64,000 bases of DNA. It comes from Rhabdophis nuchalis. Lineage: Eukaryota > Chordata > Lepidosauria > Squamata > Natricidae. The position numbers and the translations under genes were made by a program. Below the pieces are notes generated by a model. That model did not search any database. It was not told where the DNA came from and worked only from the letters and a program-made list of their open reading frames with translations. Shown here in pieces: positions 50,901-58,890 of this stretch (within the stretch, counting starts at the first letter, position 1; each line of letters starts with the position of its first letter). The stretch lies in assembly GCA_039707465.1 (NCBI GenBank), contig CM077648.1, positions 29,515,119-29,579,118 of the forward strand, read 5' to 3'.

Positions 50901-53900
50901 AAAGCAGCAAGTCTCTGCGCGACTGCTGATGGTTCCGGATGGCATCCGGGGAGACGAAGAACGTGAAGGGGACACCCCCCTCCCGTGGATGGGCTCGCCG
51001 TCACCACAGAGCCCGTGCTCCTCCACGAAGTATTTTGTGGACAGAGACAGTGACACACAGAGAGGCACAGAGTGAGAGAGACGGAGGGACCATCAGCAGG
51101 TTGGGGACCCCTGCTTTAATGTAGCATAACGGGTATTTGGGAGTAAAATCTTATTTGCTTGCGTAAGGCTACCCACATCAATATCAGGGATGGGTTGTAC
51201 TAAGGACAAGAAGATTTGCTATGCCCCTTTTTTGTTACTGACATTTCAGTCCTAGATTTGAATTTATTTTATTTATTCTTTCGCATAGAGCTGGATCAAT
51301 TTATAAAGTGCAAAGTATAATAAGAGGTTGCTTACAAAGAATGGCATGTGTGTCATTAGTAAATGAAGAGGTATGCAGCTGCTGGCACAAGTAACTATTA
51401 GTTTCTGTAACAATTACTAGATTGTGTCTGATCGAGATTAGATATAAAGTCCACTACATAATGATAGTGTATCTTGCAGGGTTTGAAACAGCATTTAATC
51501 TTAGTATGTCTGAAAGGATTTGATAATAAAATAAACATATTTTTCATTTATAATACACATTAGAATCACATATTCATTGCCAGATATAGCTTTTGACAAC
51601 TATAAGCATCCTAAAAATAATGAGTCTTTCTCTTTTTGATGTTTTAAAAGTGGTAAAGTGGTCATTTTAATTCATGCGATACAGAATATTTGCTGTGACC
51701 GTATATGTTCCCATTTATCACGTGTGGTAAATTGCTTGGTCCAAGTTATTGTTTGTTTTAAGTTAAGAAAATAGGCCTGTAGAATAATAAAATATGTGAA
51801 ATAGATTATGTGAAAAGGTGGCAAGCTACCTGGCATTCTATCAGACACATTCACCCAGACATGTACATTAATTATTATATGTCAGGGTTAGGTATTTATG
51901 GTCTACATGCAATGCAGTTTCTATTTTCCAACTTCCAGTTCATTATACTATTGAAATGGTTAATTTTTGGTGTGTTGTCTCCACCTTTTCCTTCTGCAGT
52001 GGAGACTAAAAATAAGGGGTTATATTTCTTCTCAATAACTTTTAAATACTTTTTTCAAAAGTTACCCAGAGTTGATAACCTGCAGAGAGGAAAAGAATAA
52101 AGTGTCTTGTGGAATAGTGAAACACTTTTTAACTTTTTAAAAACAAGCTTTATAAATGTGTAAAATACTTTGGTTGTAGAATAATAAATGTGTAAATCCA
52201 GCTTTTGAGAACAAAAATCATTTTAATTTGGTTTTAAAGTATGTATTTCAATCTATTTATTTGCAAATGTACTTTTTAATGGTAAAGGAACTATCAAATT
52301 ATTAAGCAATCTTCAAATTATTAGACGTTCTTTAAAGGCTACAATTTCTTTATAGCTATATGTCATAATTAAATTTAACATTTTATGTTTTGATTGATTG
52401 AGTGAGTTGGATCCAGACTGTCAAATTTAAGCTAAATCCATGCAAATTACAAGGATTTAGTCATGGTTAAATTTTTTGATGATTTTAGTCAGACTACTAA
52501 ATATGTAGTTTTCTCTGACAGAAAGTGGGAATTTTCTAAGTAAAAGTACTCCTTGTTTAAATTTCTCCATTACAAGGAGATAGAATGTTGATACTTTGAC
52601 ATAAATATGACTTATTGTCCATGAAGAATATAGAATATTTGTTATAACTGTAAAACATGTATCCAGAGTGGCTTAAAAATATTTATGTTCTAATTCTAAA
52701 TGGATAATGGATAATTTTAAATTGTGTTGACCTTTATTTCAGCTAATCATTCTTAGTTTTAGTTAACTATAGTTGAGAATATCGTCTGTTTTATAATTAA
52801 CCCATATCTGTTAGCTTTTTTTAAAAAAGAACAAGTGCTTCCAATTGGAATGGTTTTGAAATCAAAATATAACAGGAATGAAAGAAAATACACATTAATG
52901 TGGCCTGTATTGTAGTATGCCTTTCAGATATAGAATTACAGGTGAACAGAAATGGTTTTCAGTCTGTTAGTGGATATTAGAAAATAAATCTTGCATCCTG
53001 TCTAAATCATATTAAACTTAAATATATGGGAATAATTTTCACTATGATAACATTGATCCAGGTTGCACCTCCTCCTATAAATAATGGAGGCACATATGCT
53101 CTGAACCATTTTTAAAATGAAAAGTTACTCCATGTCAAAAACTGACTTCTTGTTCCAAATGAGTAGGAAGTAGCTTCCTGAAGCAAAGAGCTTATCCTTA
53201 ACAAAAAAAATTGATAATTTTGGTAAATTTGTGATAGCATACATTCTCTTAATATGTATTGAACTTGATAATATCAGACTATTCACAGATTTGTGTCAAC
53301 TTACATTCTGCAGAGATAAAACTACACATATAATTAGGCAACTAGGAATAATCACATATAATATGTTGATATATGTAAACTTCTCTTCTCATAGTTCGAT
53401 GGTATCCATGTGGTGAGTGGATCTCTTGACACTTCAATCCGAGTTTGGGATGTGGAAACAGGAAATTGCATTCACACATTAACAGGTCACCAGTCATTAA
53501 CAAGTGGAATGGAACTCAAAGACAACATTCTTGTGTCTGGGAATGCAGATTCTACCGTCAAAATCTGGGATATCAAAACAGGACAGTGTTTACAGACGTT
53601 ACAAGGTAAGATTTCACAGTCTTGTGTAACTAAGTCATAAAAGTGTTTCAATACTAATCTATATACATGTATGCATGACTATTGCATATTTGTGAACTAT
53701 ATATAATTTTAAAAAGTTTAGTTCAAAGGTAGTGTTTATATGAATCCATAATGTATTTCCTTGCACTGTTTCTGGTAACAATATTTGATGATGTTCCAGA
53801 TACATTATAGTTTAGAAATAAATGTTCAGTTTGCTTAAGGTGGTATTTTAATGCTTCATTCTTAAATTGTCAAGGTGGATTTTGAGGTTGGAGATATTTT

Positions 53901-56004
53901 TCTTCAATTAGTCAAAACAATCCAGGGGTTTTGTTGGATGCTTTCAAAGCTCTTATGCTTCATGGAAGGAAAAATCTTATTGTGTAATTTGGAAAGCAAG
54001 GTTAAAGAAACTGTAAATATTTATGTAAGAATTCCTACCACAGAATTATATAGTAGTTTTAGGTCTGCCAAACCTGATGCTTGGCTATTTGTATGACTCT
54101 AAAATTGAATGTTCATTCAAGAGTTTTAAGCAGAGTTTGGGAACAGGAAAAAACTGGAAAATTGTTGGCTCCTCAACTAAAACAACTGAACTATGCTATA
54201 GCTATACTGAAGTATTCCATGAGAAAAATAATCTGAGATGTATTTCAGTTTTTTTTTAATTTTTATATTCTTTCTCATAAATAAAATCAGCAACTACTAT
54301 AGGAACTGATTTTTTAAAAGAATAAAATTTCCAAGGAAAGTACCTTTGGTGGCTTAGCACGCTTGTAATGCTGCAGCAACAATTAAAGACAATTAATTGT
54401 ATTCAGTGTGGTGTGGATTTCTTATAGAATAAGATTAAAGCACAACATGTACAGTATTTTTTTCCAAATAATTTTATTAAAGCTTTGAATAAAACAAAGA
54501 TAATAGAAGCTGGAGTAGAGGGGGGGGGGGATTGCAAGGGGAAAAAAACAAAACTTTCCTTCCACTAAGACAACAACTCCTTTGTGGCAAATGTAAATAA
54601 TTGTCTAATCTCCTTAGCTCCTCCTAACTAACAAATATAAAACTCTTCATCCCATTACCCATTTCTTAATAGTAAATCATATAAGCAATATCTTCAATCC
54701 AGTTACCAGCAAAAATATCCATTCAAAGCTTTAACATTAATTAACATATATAAAACTGAACATTCCGCAACTCACCTCTTAATTGTAAGAAAATCCATTT
54801 AAAAATCATGAAATTGTCCTAACATCATCATATAAACAAAATGAAAAAAAACAAGCTTAACTTGACAAAGAGGAACCATCCCTTTACAAAAGTTAAACTC
54901 CAATGCACAATATTCCAAATAACATCTTATCTTCAAATACACATTCATATCCACTCTATTGACAGATCCACATTTCATCACTCTAAAATAATCCTAGTAT
55001 CCTAATACAGAGAAAAATATAAAGATAAATGTATCAACGATAAATAAATTTTGCCTTTTTTAAAACCAAAATCTTCAAACTTCCTTATTTTAACCAAAGA
55101 AAATAGTTAAAAGTAAAACCAGTGTAAATACTATAAAATTAGTATTCGCAAATTATAATTTAATAAATTACAATTATATGGAAAGAAGCTTGTATATCGC
55201 ATCCAGTAAATAAGTACCCCTTTGTCCAAGCTGCACTGGTTGTCTCCAAACCTGGGTCTGCAGTTTGGCCTGGATCTCTGATGGCATTCCATGCTGGAAG
55301 TCATTAGTGGATTAGGAGAAAGAACCCATCTCCACCTATTGCAGTGATGGCGAATCTTTTCAACACCGAGTACCGACAAGGGAGCACACCCACTTGTCTG
55401 GCTCGCAACCCAGAAGAGGAGCTGTCCAGGAGGCATGCCTGCACCAGAAAATGAACTTCCTGTTTCCTGGCATGCATGTGCGCCAGGCAGCTAGTATTCC
55501 GGTTACTGGCGCGCATGCACGTGTGACGATCAGCTGGCCGGTATGCATGCTCTCATTGGAAAATGGAAGACCTGCTCTTCTAGTTTCCGGCATGCATGAA
55601 GTTGCCGCATGCATGAAGGCCAGCTGATCTGCTCATGCACACCAGAAACCTGGAAGAGGAACAGGCAGCACCATGCGCGGAATGGGACCATCCTCCTGCT
55701 CCCCTCCACGCCTATTTCGCCCGCAGGTTTCCGCCGCCAGCCATTAACCTCTGCCATCTCCTCTCCACTGATAGGACCCTAGCTGTTTGTGCTGGCCAAT
55801 GGGACCATCCCTTTTTAGTCCCACACCCTTCCTCACAGGCTTTTGGGACAAACACTGTTCACCTTTTGGGCTCAGGTGACAGATCACCACTGTCACCTTT
55901 TGTTTTGAGTTACATGCCAATTCCTGGAGGCAATGGGGTGGCATTTAAAAGGACCCAAGAAGGATCTGGATCCCAATGCAGGAAGGATACAACTGACTGC
56001 AGGC

Positions 56005-56051
<47 letters not shown>

Positions 56052-57334
56052 TTTCTTATCTAGCGCTGCAGGTAATGCATCCCCCCCAATACACAAAAGA
56101 GAGAGCCGGAGGGAGAAAGTTTTTTGTGTTGGGGGGATAATAAGGTGTGCGGATTGCTCTGGTAGTTTGAGTTACATGCCAATTTCTGGAGGGGATGGGG
56201 TGGCATTTAAAAGGACCTAGGAAGGATCCAGATCCCAATGCAGGAAGGATACAACTGACTGCAGCGCAATCCTCACACCTTATTATCTCCCCAACACAAA
56301 AAACTTTCTCCCTCCAGCTCTCTCTCTCTTTTGTGTTTTAAGGGGGGATGCATTATCTGCAACGCTAAATAAGAAACAGTGTGTATGTGTGTGTGTGTGT
56401 TGCCTGCAGTCAGTTGTATCCTTCCTGCATTGGGATCTGAATCCTTCCTGTGTTCTTTTAAATGCCACCCCATTCCCTCCAGGAATTGGCATGTAACTCA
56501 AAACAAAAAACCTTTTCCCTCCGTCTCTCTCTCTTTCTCCCTTCCCTTCCTCTGATTGGCTGGTGGGGAACTGTCACCCGAGCCCAAAAGCCAAGCGTGA
56601 ACAGTGTTTCTCCCAAAAACCTGTTAGGAAGGGTGTGAGACTAAAGAGGGAGGGTCCCATTGGCTGACACGAACAGCTAGGGCCCTAACAGCGGAGAGGA
56701 GATGGCAGAGGTTAATGGCTGGGGGCAGAAACCTGGGGGTAAAATAGGTGCAGAGAAGGGGGGAGGAGAATGGTCCTAGACCCCACCACACTTGCCAGGC
56801 GACATGACACCACATACCGCTTCGGGCATGCGTGCCATAGTTTCACCATCACATACCTATTGTGTTTTGGATTCTAACTGATTTAATCTCCCTCCCTCTG
56901 CTAAGAAACAGACATAGGAACCGCCTCGTAGAGTTAGACACAAGAAAAAGTTCTACCTTTATAGAAAAATAATAGTATTTGCTTTTGGGGGATGGAAGGG
57001 CTAGTTTAGTAGACTGTGATGTTACTTTTTTTGCCAACTTAATTTTGAATTTTTATTTGCTCTAGGTCCCAACAAGCATCAGAGTGCTGTGACCTGTTTA
57101 CAGTTCAACAAGAACTTTGTAATTACCAGCTCAGATGATGGGACTGTAAAATTATGGGACTTAAAAACGGGTGAATTTATCCGAAATCTAGTTACATTGG
57201 AAAGTGGAGGAAGTGGAGGTGTTGTATGGCGGATCAGAGCCTCCAACACAAAGCTAGTGTGTGCAGTTGGAAGTCGGAATGGGACTGAGGAAACCAAGCT
57301 GCTGGTATTGGACTTTGATGTGGATATAAAGTGA
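20682..57334 (+). CDS. FBXW7: FBXW7 beta isoform, whole coding region (11 exons, spliced)
   Basis: Substrate-recognition subunit of the SCF (SKP1-CUL1-RBX1) ubiquitin ligase; in vertebrates it binds phosphodegrons of cyclin E, MYC, NOTCH, JUN and others and sends them for degradation. Spliced exons total 1884 nt, 627 residues plus TGA, equal to mammalian beta isoform length. Order in the protein: beta-specific hydrophobic N-terminus (1-87), common linker (88-162), dimerisation region (163-207, partly), F-box (about 198-244), linker, then eight WD40 blades (about 295-627). Every intron is GT-AG and exon phases agree. Degron-contacting arginines at beta 385, 399 and 425 (alpha 465, 479, 505) are present. 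Compared with the human protein as I remember it, the common part has only conservative changes such as FLDPKD for FLEPKD, KCREE for KCKEE and a final DVDIK for DVDMK. No frameshift or internal stop was seen, so the gene looks functional. The alpha and gamma first exons are not identified here. Confidence 0.97.
20943..23557 (+). other. FBXW7: FBXW7 intron after exon 1-beta
   Basis: A 2.6-kb intron starting GTAAGT. Contains a 16-base C run at 21055-21070. No gamma first exon could be recognised and no transposon is evident. Confidence 0.8.
23558..23640 (+). CDS. FBXW7: FBXW7 first common exon
   Basis: Preceded by a pyrimidine-rich tract and TTTACAG, followed by GTAAAT. Encodes [20 protein letters not shown] and on to SEYT plus two bases of the next codon. 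This basic segment is the first block shared by the alpha, beta and gamma isoforms. The leading ATG is kept, so initiation here would give a short core protein, although in known isoforms it is an internal Met. The 83-nt exon leaves phase 2 at its 3' end, which the next exon satisfies. Confidence 0.96.
24885..25001. mobile_element. hAT-type MITE, 117 bp, with 8-bp target duplication
   Basis: Ends CAGGGGTGTCAAACT and GTTTGACCCCCCTG, flanked by ATCTAGAG (24877-24884) and ATCTAGAA (25002-25009). Same family and same NTCTAGAN target as 720-850. Confidence 0.85.
25453..25810 (+). mobile_element. CAGGTAGTCC-family MITE, full copy
   Basis: CAGTTAGTCCTCGACTTACA to ATTGAGGACTACCTG with TA on both sides. 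Confidence 0.85.
26805..26946 (+). CDS. FBXW7: FBXW7 common exon (linker before dimerisation domain)
   Basis: Acceptor CCATAG, donor CAG|GTAATA. One base completes a Ser codon, then 47 codons beginning [20 protein letters not shown] and ending LQEWLKMFQ. Ser/Thr/Pro-rich first half with an RRR cluster near the middle; the second half enters the helical dimerisation region. Compared with the human sequence I recall, Val is replaced by Ile in ITSIQPP. Confidence 0.96.
27191..27507 (-). repeat. Sauria-type SINE, decayed copy
   Basis: Minus-strand copy: reversed landmarks GGCGGTGCTCATCTCCATTT, CATGTGGCCAGCATGAC, TTCCCACCAC and TTGAGCCACCGCGCC. Confidence 0.7.
29020..29475 (-). repeat. CR1 LINE fragment
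   Basis: GGGACCTTGGAGATCCTCTA, TCCAATCCCCTGC, and a minus-strand frame with [20 protein letters not shown] and [20 protein letters not shown], homologous to the ORF at 13332-13907. Truncated and mutated. Confidence 0.85.
29746..29972 (-). repeat. CORE-SINE (MIR-like), minus strand
   Basis: Reverse of the family at 18108: GAGTCAGTGTTGACTCTGGT, GACAAGTCCCTGCAGTTTTC, TTAACCACTATACCAAACTG. Confidence 0.7.
30015..30250 (+). repeat. L2-type LINE 3' end fragment
   Basis: AAAGCCTTGAAAACCTGGCT corresponds to the usual last codons of L2-like ORF2, followed by a 3' UTR-like segment and an AATAAAATAATAATAAAT tail. Confidence 0.45.
30360..30494 (+). CDS. FBXW7: FBXW7 common exon (dimerisation region, start of F-box)
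   Basis: Acceptor TTTCTCAG, donor GAG|GTGAGG. Exactly 45 codons, phase 0 at both ends, from [20 protein letters not shown] to DFISLLPKE. The first 35 residues form the helical D domain through which FBXW7 dimerises; LLPKE begins the F-box that binds SKP1. Confidence 0.97.
30985..31975 (-). repeat. L2-type LINE 3' region, interrupted
   Basis: Minus-strand LINE-like 3' sequence: TTCAAGGCAGATAAAATTGG, GAAATGTTCCAGAGGGCATA, ATGAGACCCAAAGCATACTG resemble the L2 3' region of squamates. A CAGGTAGTCC-family MITE (about 31395-31632) splits it. No intact ORF. Classification is tentative. Confidence 0.4.
31395..31632 (-). mobile_element. CAGGTAGTCC-family MITE, partial
   Basis: Right part GTTGTAACTGAACGGTTGCT, AAGGTCTACCTG then TA is the reversed left end of the family. 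Confidence 0.65.
31976..34934 (+). other. FBXW7: FBXW7 long-intron sequence before the transposon cluster
   Basis: AT-rich intronic sequence. Besides the MITE at 33410-33588 and a CORE-SINE scrap near 33098-33150 (GACAAGTCCCTGCAGTTTTC), nothing recognised; open frames up to 126 codons have no family resemblance. Confidence 0.6.
33410..33588 (-). mobile_element. CAGGTAGTCC-family MITE, partial
   Basis: AGTCATAAGTCACCTTTTTC and TGTAAATTGAGGACTACCTA followed by TA; only one end is present. Confidence 0.7.
35015..35075 (-). ncRNA. Hammerhead-ribozyme-like core in Penelope terminal repeat
   Basis: On the minus strand: CTGATGA (35062-35056), a stem-II hairpin with complementary TTACCC and GGGTAA around AGCA, then GAAAC (35036-35032). 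This is the conserved core order CUGAUGA, stem II, GAAA. Hammerhead ribozymes are known in terminal repeats of Penelope-like elements. Stem I and the very short stem III could not be drawn convincingly, and the expected GUC after GAAAC reads CUC here, so self-cleavage by this copy is uncertain. Confidence 0.6.
35270..35691 (-). mobile_element. hAT-like element fragment
   Basis: The right end, read in reverse, is CAGGGATGGCTAACTTTTTG followed by GTGCAGAGTGCCCG, matching the left end of the hAT element at 55342 (CAGTGATGGCGAATCTTTTC). The interior has two related GC-rich segments (CCTGTTTTAGGTCTGGAAGG and CCTGTTTTGGGCCTGGAAAG). The left boundary is not clear. Confidence 0.55.
36190..36855 (-). 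repeat. L2-clade LINE, C-terminal ORF2 and 3' end
   Basis: Minus-strand 145-codon frame (36819-36382) with [37 protein letters not shown] and [20 protein letters not shown], the typical C-terminus of L2-clade reverse-transcriptase proteins. It is followed by the GCGCCGCCCTGGGTCCCTCG / GGGCGGGATATAAAT 3' terminus and an AAATAAAAATAAATC tail. Truncated at the 5' side, with younger-looking sequence than the other L2 pieces. It interrupts the Penelope-like element. Confidence 0.88.
37035..37647. mobile_element. Tigger/pogo-like non-autonomous DNA transposon, copy 2
   Basis: CAGTGGTACCTCGCTTCACG to its exact inverted form CGTGAAGCGAGGTACCACTG, with TA on both sides (37033-37034, 37648-37649). Near-identical to 3411-4025, including two long internal hairpins (about 37202-37350 and about 37375-37480). 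Inserted into the Penelope-like element, whose sequence resumes on both sides. Confidence 0.92.
38321..39010. repeat. 170-bp tandem array of self-complementary units
   Basis: GGCGGAGATACGCGCGGCTT recurs at 38321, 38471, 38641, 38811 and 38981, so unit lengths are 150, 170, 170 and 170 bp plus a partial fifth. Each unit contains a near-perfect dyad: in the second unit, arms 38507-38568 and 38578-38639 (about 62 bp) with a 9-nt loop. The DNA is very G+C- and CpG-rich. Because it is stop-poor on both strands, frames of 250-650 codons arise by chance. Confidence 0.95.
39106..39555. repeat. Polypurine (GA-rich) tract
   Basis: About 450 bases almost without T or C clusters on the + strand: GAGAGA, GGGAGG, GACAGA and GAAAGA runs. 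A simple-sequence expansion inside the transposon at 37939-39803. Confidence 0.95.
40955..41360 (-). repeat. Two nested MIR-like SINEs
   Basis: One CORE-SINE is split: its 3' part at 40955-41030 (GATAAGTCCCTGCAGTATTC) and the rest at 41276-41360 (GGTTTGCCATTGCCTCCTTC). Between them (about 41035-41275) sits a second SINE whose reversed head is CTTAACCACTAGATCAAACT. The nesting implies the second inserted later. Confidence 0.55.
41996..42119 (+). CDS. FBXW7: FBXW7 common exon (F-box core)
   Basis: Acceptor TTTTTGTAG, donor G|GTAAGG. Encodes [20 protein letters not shown] and on to WREKCREE plus one base. This is the F-box helix bundle contacting SKP1. It follows the longest intron of the gene in the window (about 11.5 kb), which is filled with nested transposons. 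An open frame continues past the donor into the intron to 42193, but the next exon fits only if splicing occurs at 42119. Confidence 0.97.
42645..42781 (+). CDS. FBXW7: FBXW7 common exon (F-box to WD40 linker)
   Basis: Acceptor ATATAG, donor AAG|GTAACC. Two bases complete Gly, then 45 codons [20 protein letters not shown] to RGELKSPK. A basic linker (KRRK) that precedes the propeller. The upstream intron is short (525 bp). Confidence 0.97.
42782..44159 (+). other. FBXW7: FBXW7 intron before WD40 blade 1, first part
   Basis: AT-rich intron with no recognised feature; the palindromic repeat at 44160-44369 lies in its second part. Confidence 0.7.
44160..44369. repeat. Palindromic interspersed repeat (unclassified)
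   Basis: Begins CTATGGAGATTCTCAGTCAT, then a dyad of about 180 bp (44192-44369) centred near 44275. The arms share TTTTTCAAGAGGCAACTGGA, CTTCCTTG and TTCATCCAAGAAGCTTCTT with their complements. A copy of the outer part is at 12065-12130. This family is widespread in reptiles and fish; I do not know its class with certainty. Confidence 0.6.
44964..45077 (+). CDS. FBXW7: FBXW7 WD40 blade 1 exon
   Basis: Acceptor TTGTTAG, donor AAG|GTAAAT. Encodes 38 codons, [20 protein letters not shown] to [11 protein letters not shown], with the GH and VW landmarks of a WD40 repeat. Phase 0 at both ends. Confidence 0.97.
45078..47812 (+). other. FBXW7: FBXW7 intron between blade 1 and blade 2-3 exons
   Basis: Only the CTAC microsatellite (46121-46183) is recognisable. 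Confidence 0.7.
46121..46183. repeat. (CTAC)n microsatellite
   Basis: About 15 uninterrupted CTAC units in the intron after WD40 blade 1. Confidence 0.98.
47813..47994 (+). CDS. FBXW7: FBXW7 WD40 blades 2-3 exon
   Basis: Acceptor TATTTTCAG, donor AG|GTAAGC. Sixty codons from [20 protein letters not shown] to RCMHLHEK plus two bases. Includes the CGT codon at 47969-47971 for Arg 385 (alpha R465), a key residue for phosphodegron binding and the position most often mutated in human tumours. Confidence 0.97.
48471..48854 (+). mobile_element. CAGGTAGTCC-family MITE
   Basis: GAACTTACAACCATTTGTTT start (left tip missing), AAGTCAGTGGGGAAGCCAGA, and right end ATTGAGAACTACCTG then TA. Lies between the blade 2-3 and blade 3-5 exons. 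Confidence 0.8.
49151..49376 (+). CDS. FBXW7: FBXW7 WD40 blades 3-5 exon
   Basis: Acceptor TTCCTAG, donor CAG|GTAAGC. One base completes Arg, then 75 codons [20 protein letters not shown] to TNRVYSLQ. The CGA codons at 49167-49169 and 49245-49247 encode Arg 399 and Arg 425 (alpha R479 and R505), the other two phosphodegron-binding arginines. Both are intact. Confidence 0.97.
49377..53394 (+). other. FBXW7: FBXW7 intron after the blade 3-5 exon
   Basis: Besides the hairpin-bearing MITE at 50675-51113, AT-rich with no recognised feature. Confidence 0.7.
50675..51113. mobile_element. Hairpin-bearing hAT-like MITE
   Basis: The right end GGTTGGGGACCCCTG resembles hAT termini; the left end is not recognisable. 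The interior is a foldback: GATGGCGTCCGGAGTGATCA and CCTGGAAAAGATAGGCGCGT (about 50728-50820) recur as complements at about 50850-50950. GC-rich against an AT-rich intron. Short open frames here are artefacts. Confidence 0.55.
53395..53605 (+). CDS. FBXW7: FBXW7 WD40 blades 5-7 exon
   Basis: Acceptor TTCTCATAG, donor G|GTAAGA. Seventy codons from [20 protein letters not shown] to GQCLQTLQ plus one base. Contains two complete repeat cores ending RVWD and KIWD. Confidence 0.97.
53606..55333 (+). other. FBXW7: FBXW7 last intron, first part
   Basis: 54450-55070 is A+C-rich and starts with TTTTATTAAAGCTTTGAATA, which could be a minus-strand LINE (L1-like) 3' UTR, but no coding remnant supports it. 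The rest shows no feature before the hAT foldback element. Confidence 0.5.
55342..56854. mobile_element. Foldback hAT transposon, 1.5 kb, perfect 8-bp target duplication
   Basis: Left end CAGTGATGGCGAATCTTTTC, right end GTGCCATAGTTTCACCATCA; both flanks carry ACCTATTG (55334-55341 and 56855-56862). The interior has long inverted arms: text at about 55710-55910 (TCTGCCATCTCCTCTCC, AACACTGTTCA, TTTTGGGCTC) returns inverted at about 56575-56760. A 97-bp unit occurs three times: 55908-56004 and 56168-56264 direct, 56404-56500 inverted. Includes (CA)n at 56006-56049 and (TG)n near 56380-56400. No transposase coding sequence. Located in the last FBXW7 intron. Confidence 0.88.
57066..57334 (+). CDS. 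FBXW7: FBXW7 last coding exon (WD40 blades 7-8, stop)
   Basis: Acceptor TGCTCTAG. Two bases complete Gly, then [20 protein letters not shown] to [11 protein letters not shown] and TGA at 57332-57334. Encodes the last two blades; blade 8 is the atypical [20 protein letters not shown] repeat. The terminal DVDIK differs from mammalian DVDMK by one residue. Confidence 0.97.
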
Positions 57335-58890
57335 AGCTTGAAAAGATTATTTTGTCCAGAAATGCAAATGATGTTCTTGTCCTTTCTCCCTCCCTCTACA
57401 AAAAGGAAAAAAAAAACAACCCTTGTCCTTGGTGGTGCAGGATGTTGGCTTGGGGCAACAGATCCTAAAGACCTACAGGCTACAAAAGAGAAGACACAAA
57501 ATTGAAAACTGTAACTGACAAAAGAGGCATTTGCTTTTCTCTTTACATCAAAGACTTCACCTTGGAAAGGGCCAGCTTTGCAAAATGTGACTTTCTGTAT
57601 CAAGCCAGGTGCAATTATTTCTTTTCTGTTTTCCTCTCAATGATCACTGAGCTTTGTTGAGATGTAGAAGTTGTTACAATTCTTGTTAATCCCGTTCTTT
57701 TAACTCTACCTTATTCTAGAAAGGAGATTCATATCTCCATTATCAGTTATTGTCTTTCAAATAAGACAGCATCTGGGAAAGCAGAGTCCTTTATGTGTGG
57801 AAAAGCTAAACTTACTGTGAATTGTTTTGTACAGTTTTACAGCTTTTTTTTTTTTGCCAACCATTGCCAATGTCAATCACAGTATTAGTCTTCGTTGATC
57901 TCTTTTACTCTTGCTTCCATCTATGTTCTTCAATGCATAAGTTACTCTGAGGTGGCAAATTGTCCTGGATTTGAAGATTTCTCAGATGGATTTAATATAT
58001 GATGCTGGTGCTAGAAGTAGGTCTTCAATTATGGGATTGTTGTCCCAGCCCTGTACTGTATTCCCAGTGGCCAAACTTATTTATGCTGCTAAATGAAAGG
58101 AAAAAAAAATATTTTTATTTTTTTTCTGCTGTGACGTTTTAGTCCCAGACTGAATTCCAAATTTGCTCTAGTTTGGTTACAGAGAAGAGACTTTTTTGCC
58201 ACTGAAACTTGAGCCAACTGTGCCTCTAAGAGGCTGTGAATGGAAAAGTTTCAGACAATTTAGAGTGAAGTTTGCTTGCAAGTAAAGAGAGTGTGTGCAA
58301 CGCTTATTTTCTTATTTTCTTTTCTTTTCTTCTTCTTTTTTCCTGGGCAAAAATTAAAATACATTCCTTAGAACAAAGCTCTTGCAGCCTGTTCTGTGGG
58401 GAAGTTTCTTTGTGAGGGCTGTGGTGAATGGAATAGACAGACACGAAACTGACAATATATTTAAAAAAAGTCAAAAGTGAAAACAAAATTGCTGGTCGGT
58501 TGTAGTGTTTTACAGAATTTGAGAATAGCTGTTACAGTTGGGTGAGTAACTGACAAAGCAAAAATGCTTCAGTTTTTCTGTTAAAGTTGTCATATAAAAA
58601 AGAATGCAATTGTCAAATTGATTTGCCTCATTCTCCAAGAGCCACAACTCAAGTTGAACTGTGAAAGTGGTTTAACACTGTATCCTAGCTGATCTTTTTT
58701 TTTCCTCCTTTTTTGATTTATTTATAGTCTGTTTCTTTTAAAGAAATCAGATTTCAATTTGTTAATTTTAGATATGTAACAACCTGACAGGATGGAGGAA
58801 AAACCTTTAAAGGGATTGTGTCTATGATTTGATTCACTTAGAAATTTTATTTTCTTATAAATTAAGTGCAATAAAATGTGTTTTTTTTCA
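57335..58890 (+). other. FBXW7: FBXW7 3' UTR
   Basis: No repeat is recognisable across this block, and it ends just past a canonical AATAAA followed by a T-rich stretch. It contains seed matches for microRNAs known to repress FBXW7 in mammals: three AACTGACA (miR-223) at 57513, 58447 and 58548, two ACTGTGAA (miR-27) at 57814 and 58658, and one GTGCAATA (miR-25/92/363 family) at 58866. The seed matches are direct observations; regulation is inferred from mammalian work. Confidence 0.8.
58870..58875 (+). terminator. FBXW7: FBXW7 polyadenylation signal AATAAA
   Basis: Canonical hexamer about 1.54 kb after the stop, followed within 10-20 bases by a T-rich, TGT-containing downstream element (TGTG then eight T). 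The most plausible distal cleavage site is near 58890. Confidence 0.75.

Noticed and set aside
55635..56501. Open frames of 60-142 codons around the CA repeats
   Set aside because: They fall within the foldback hAT element and read through CA/TG microsatellites (HTHTHT runs).
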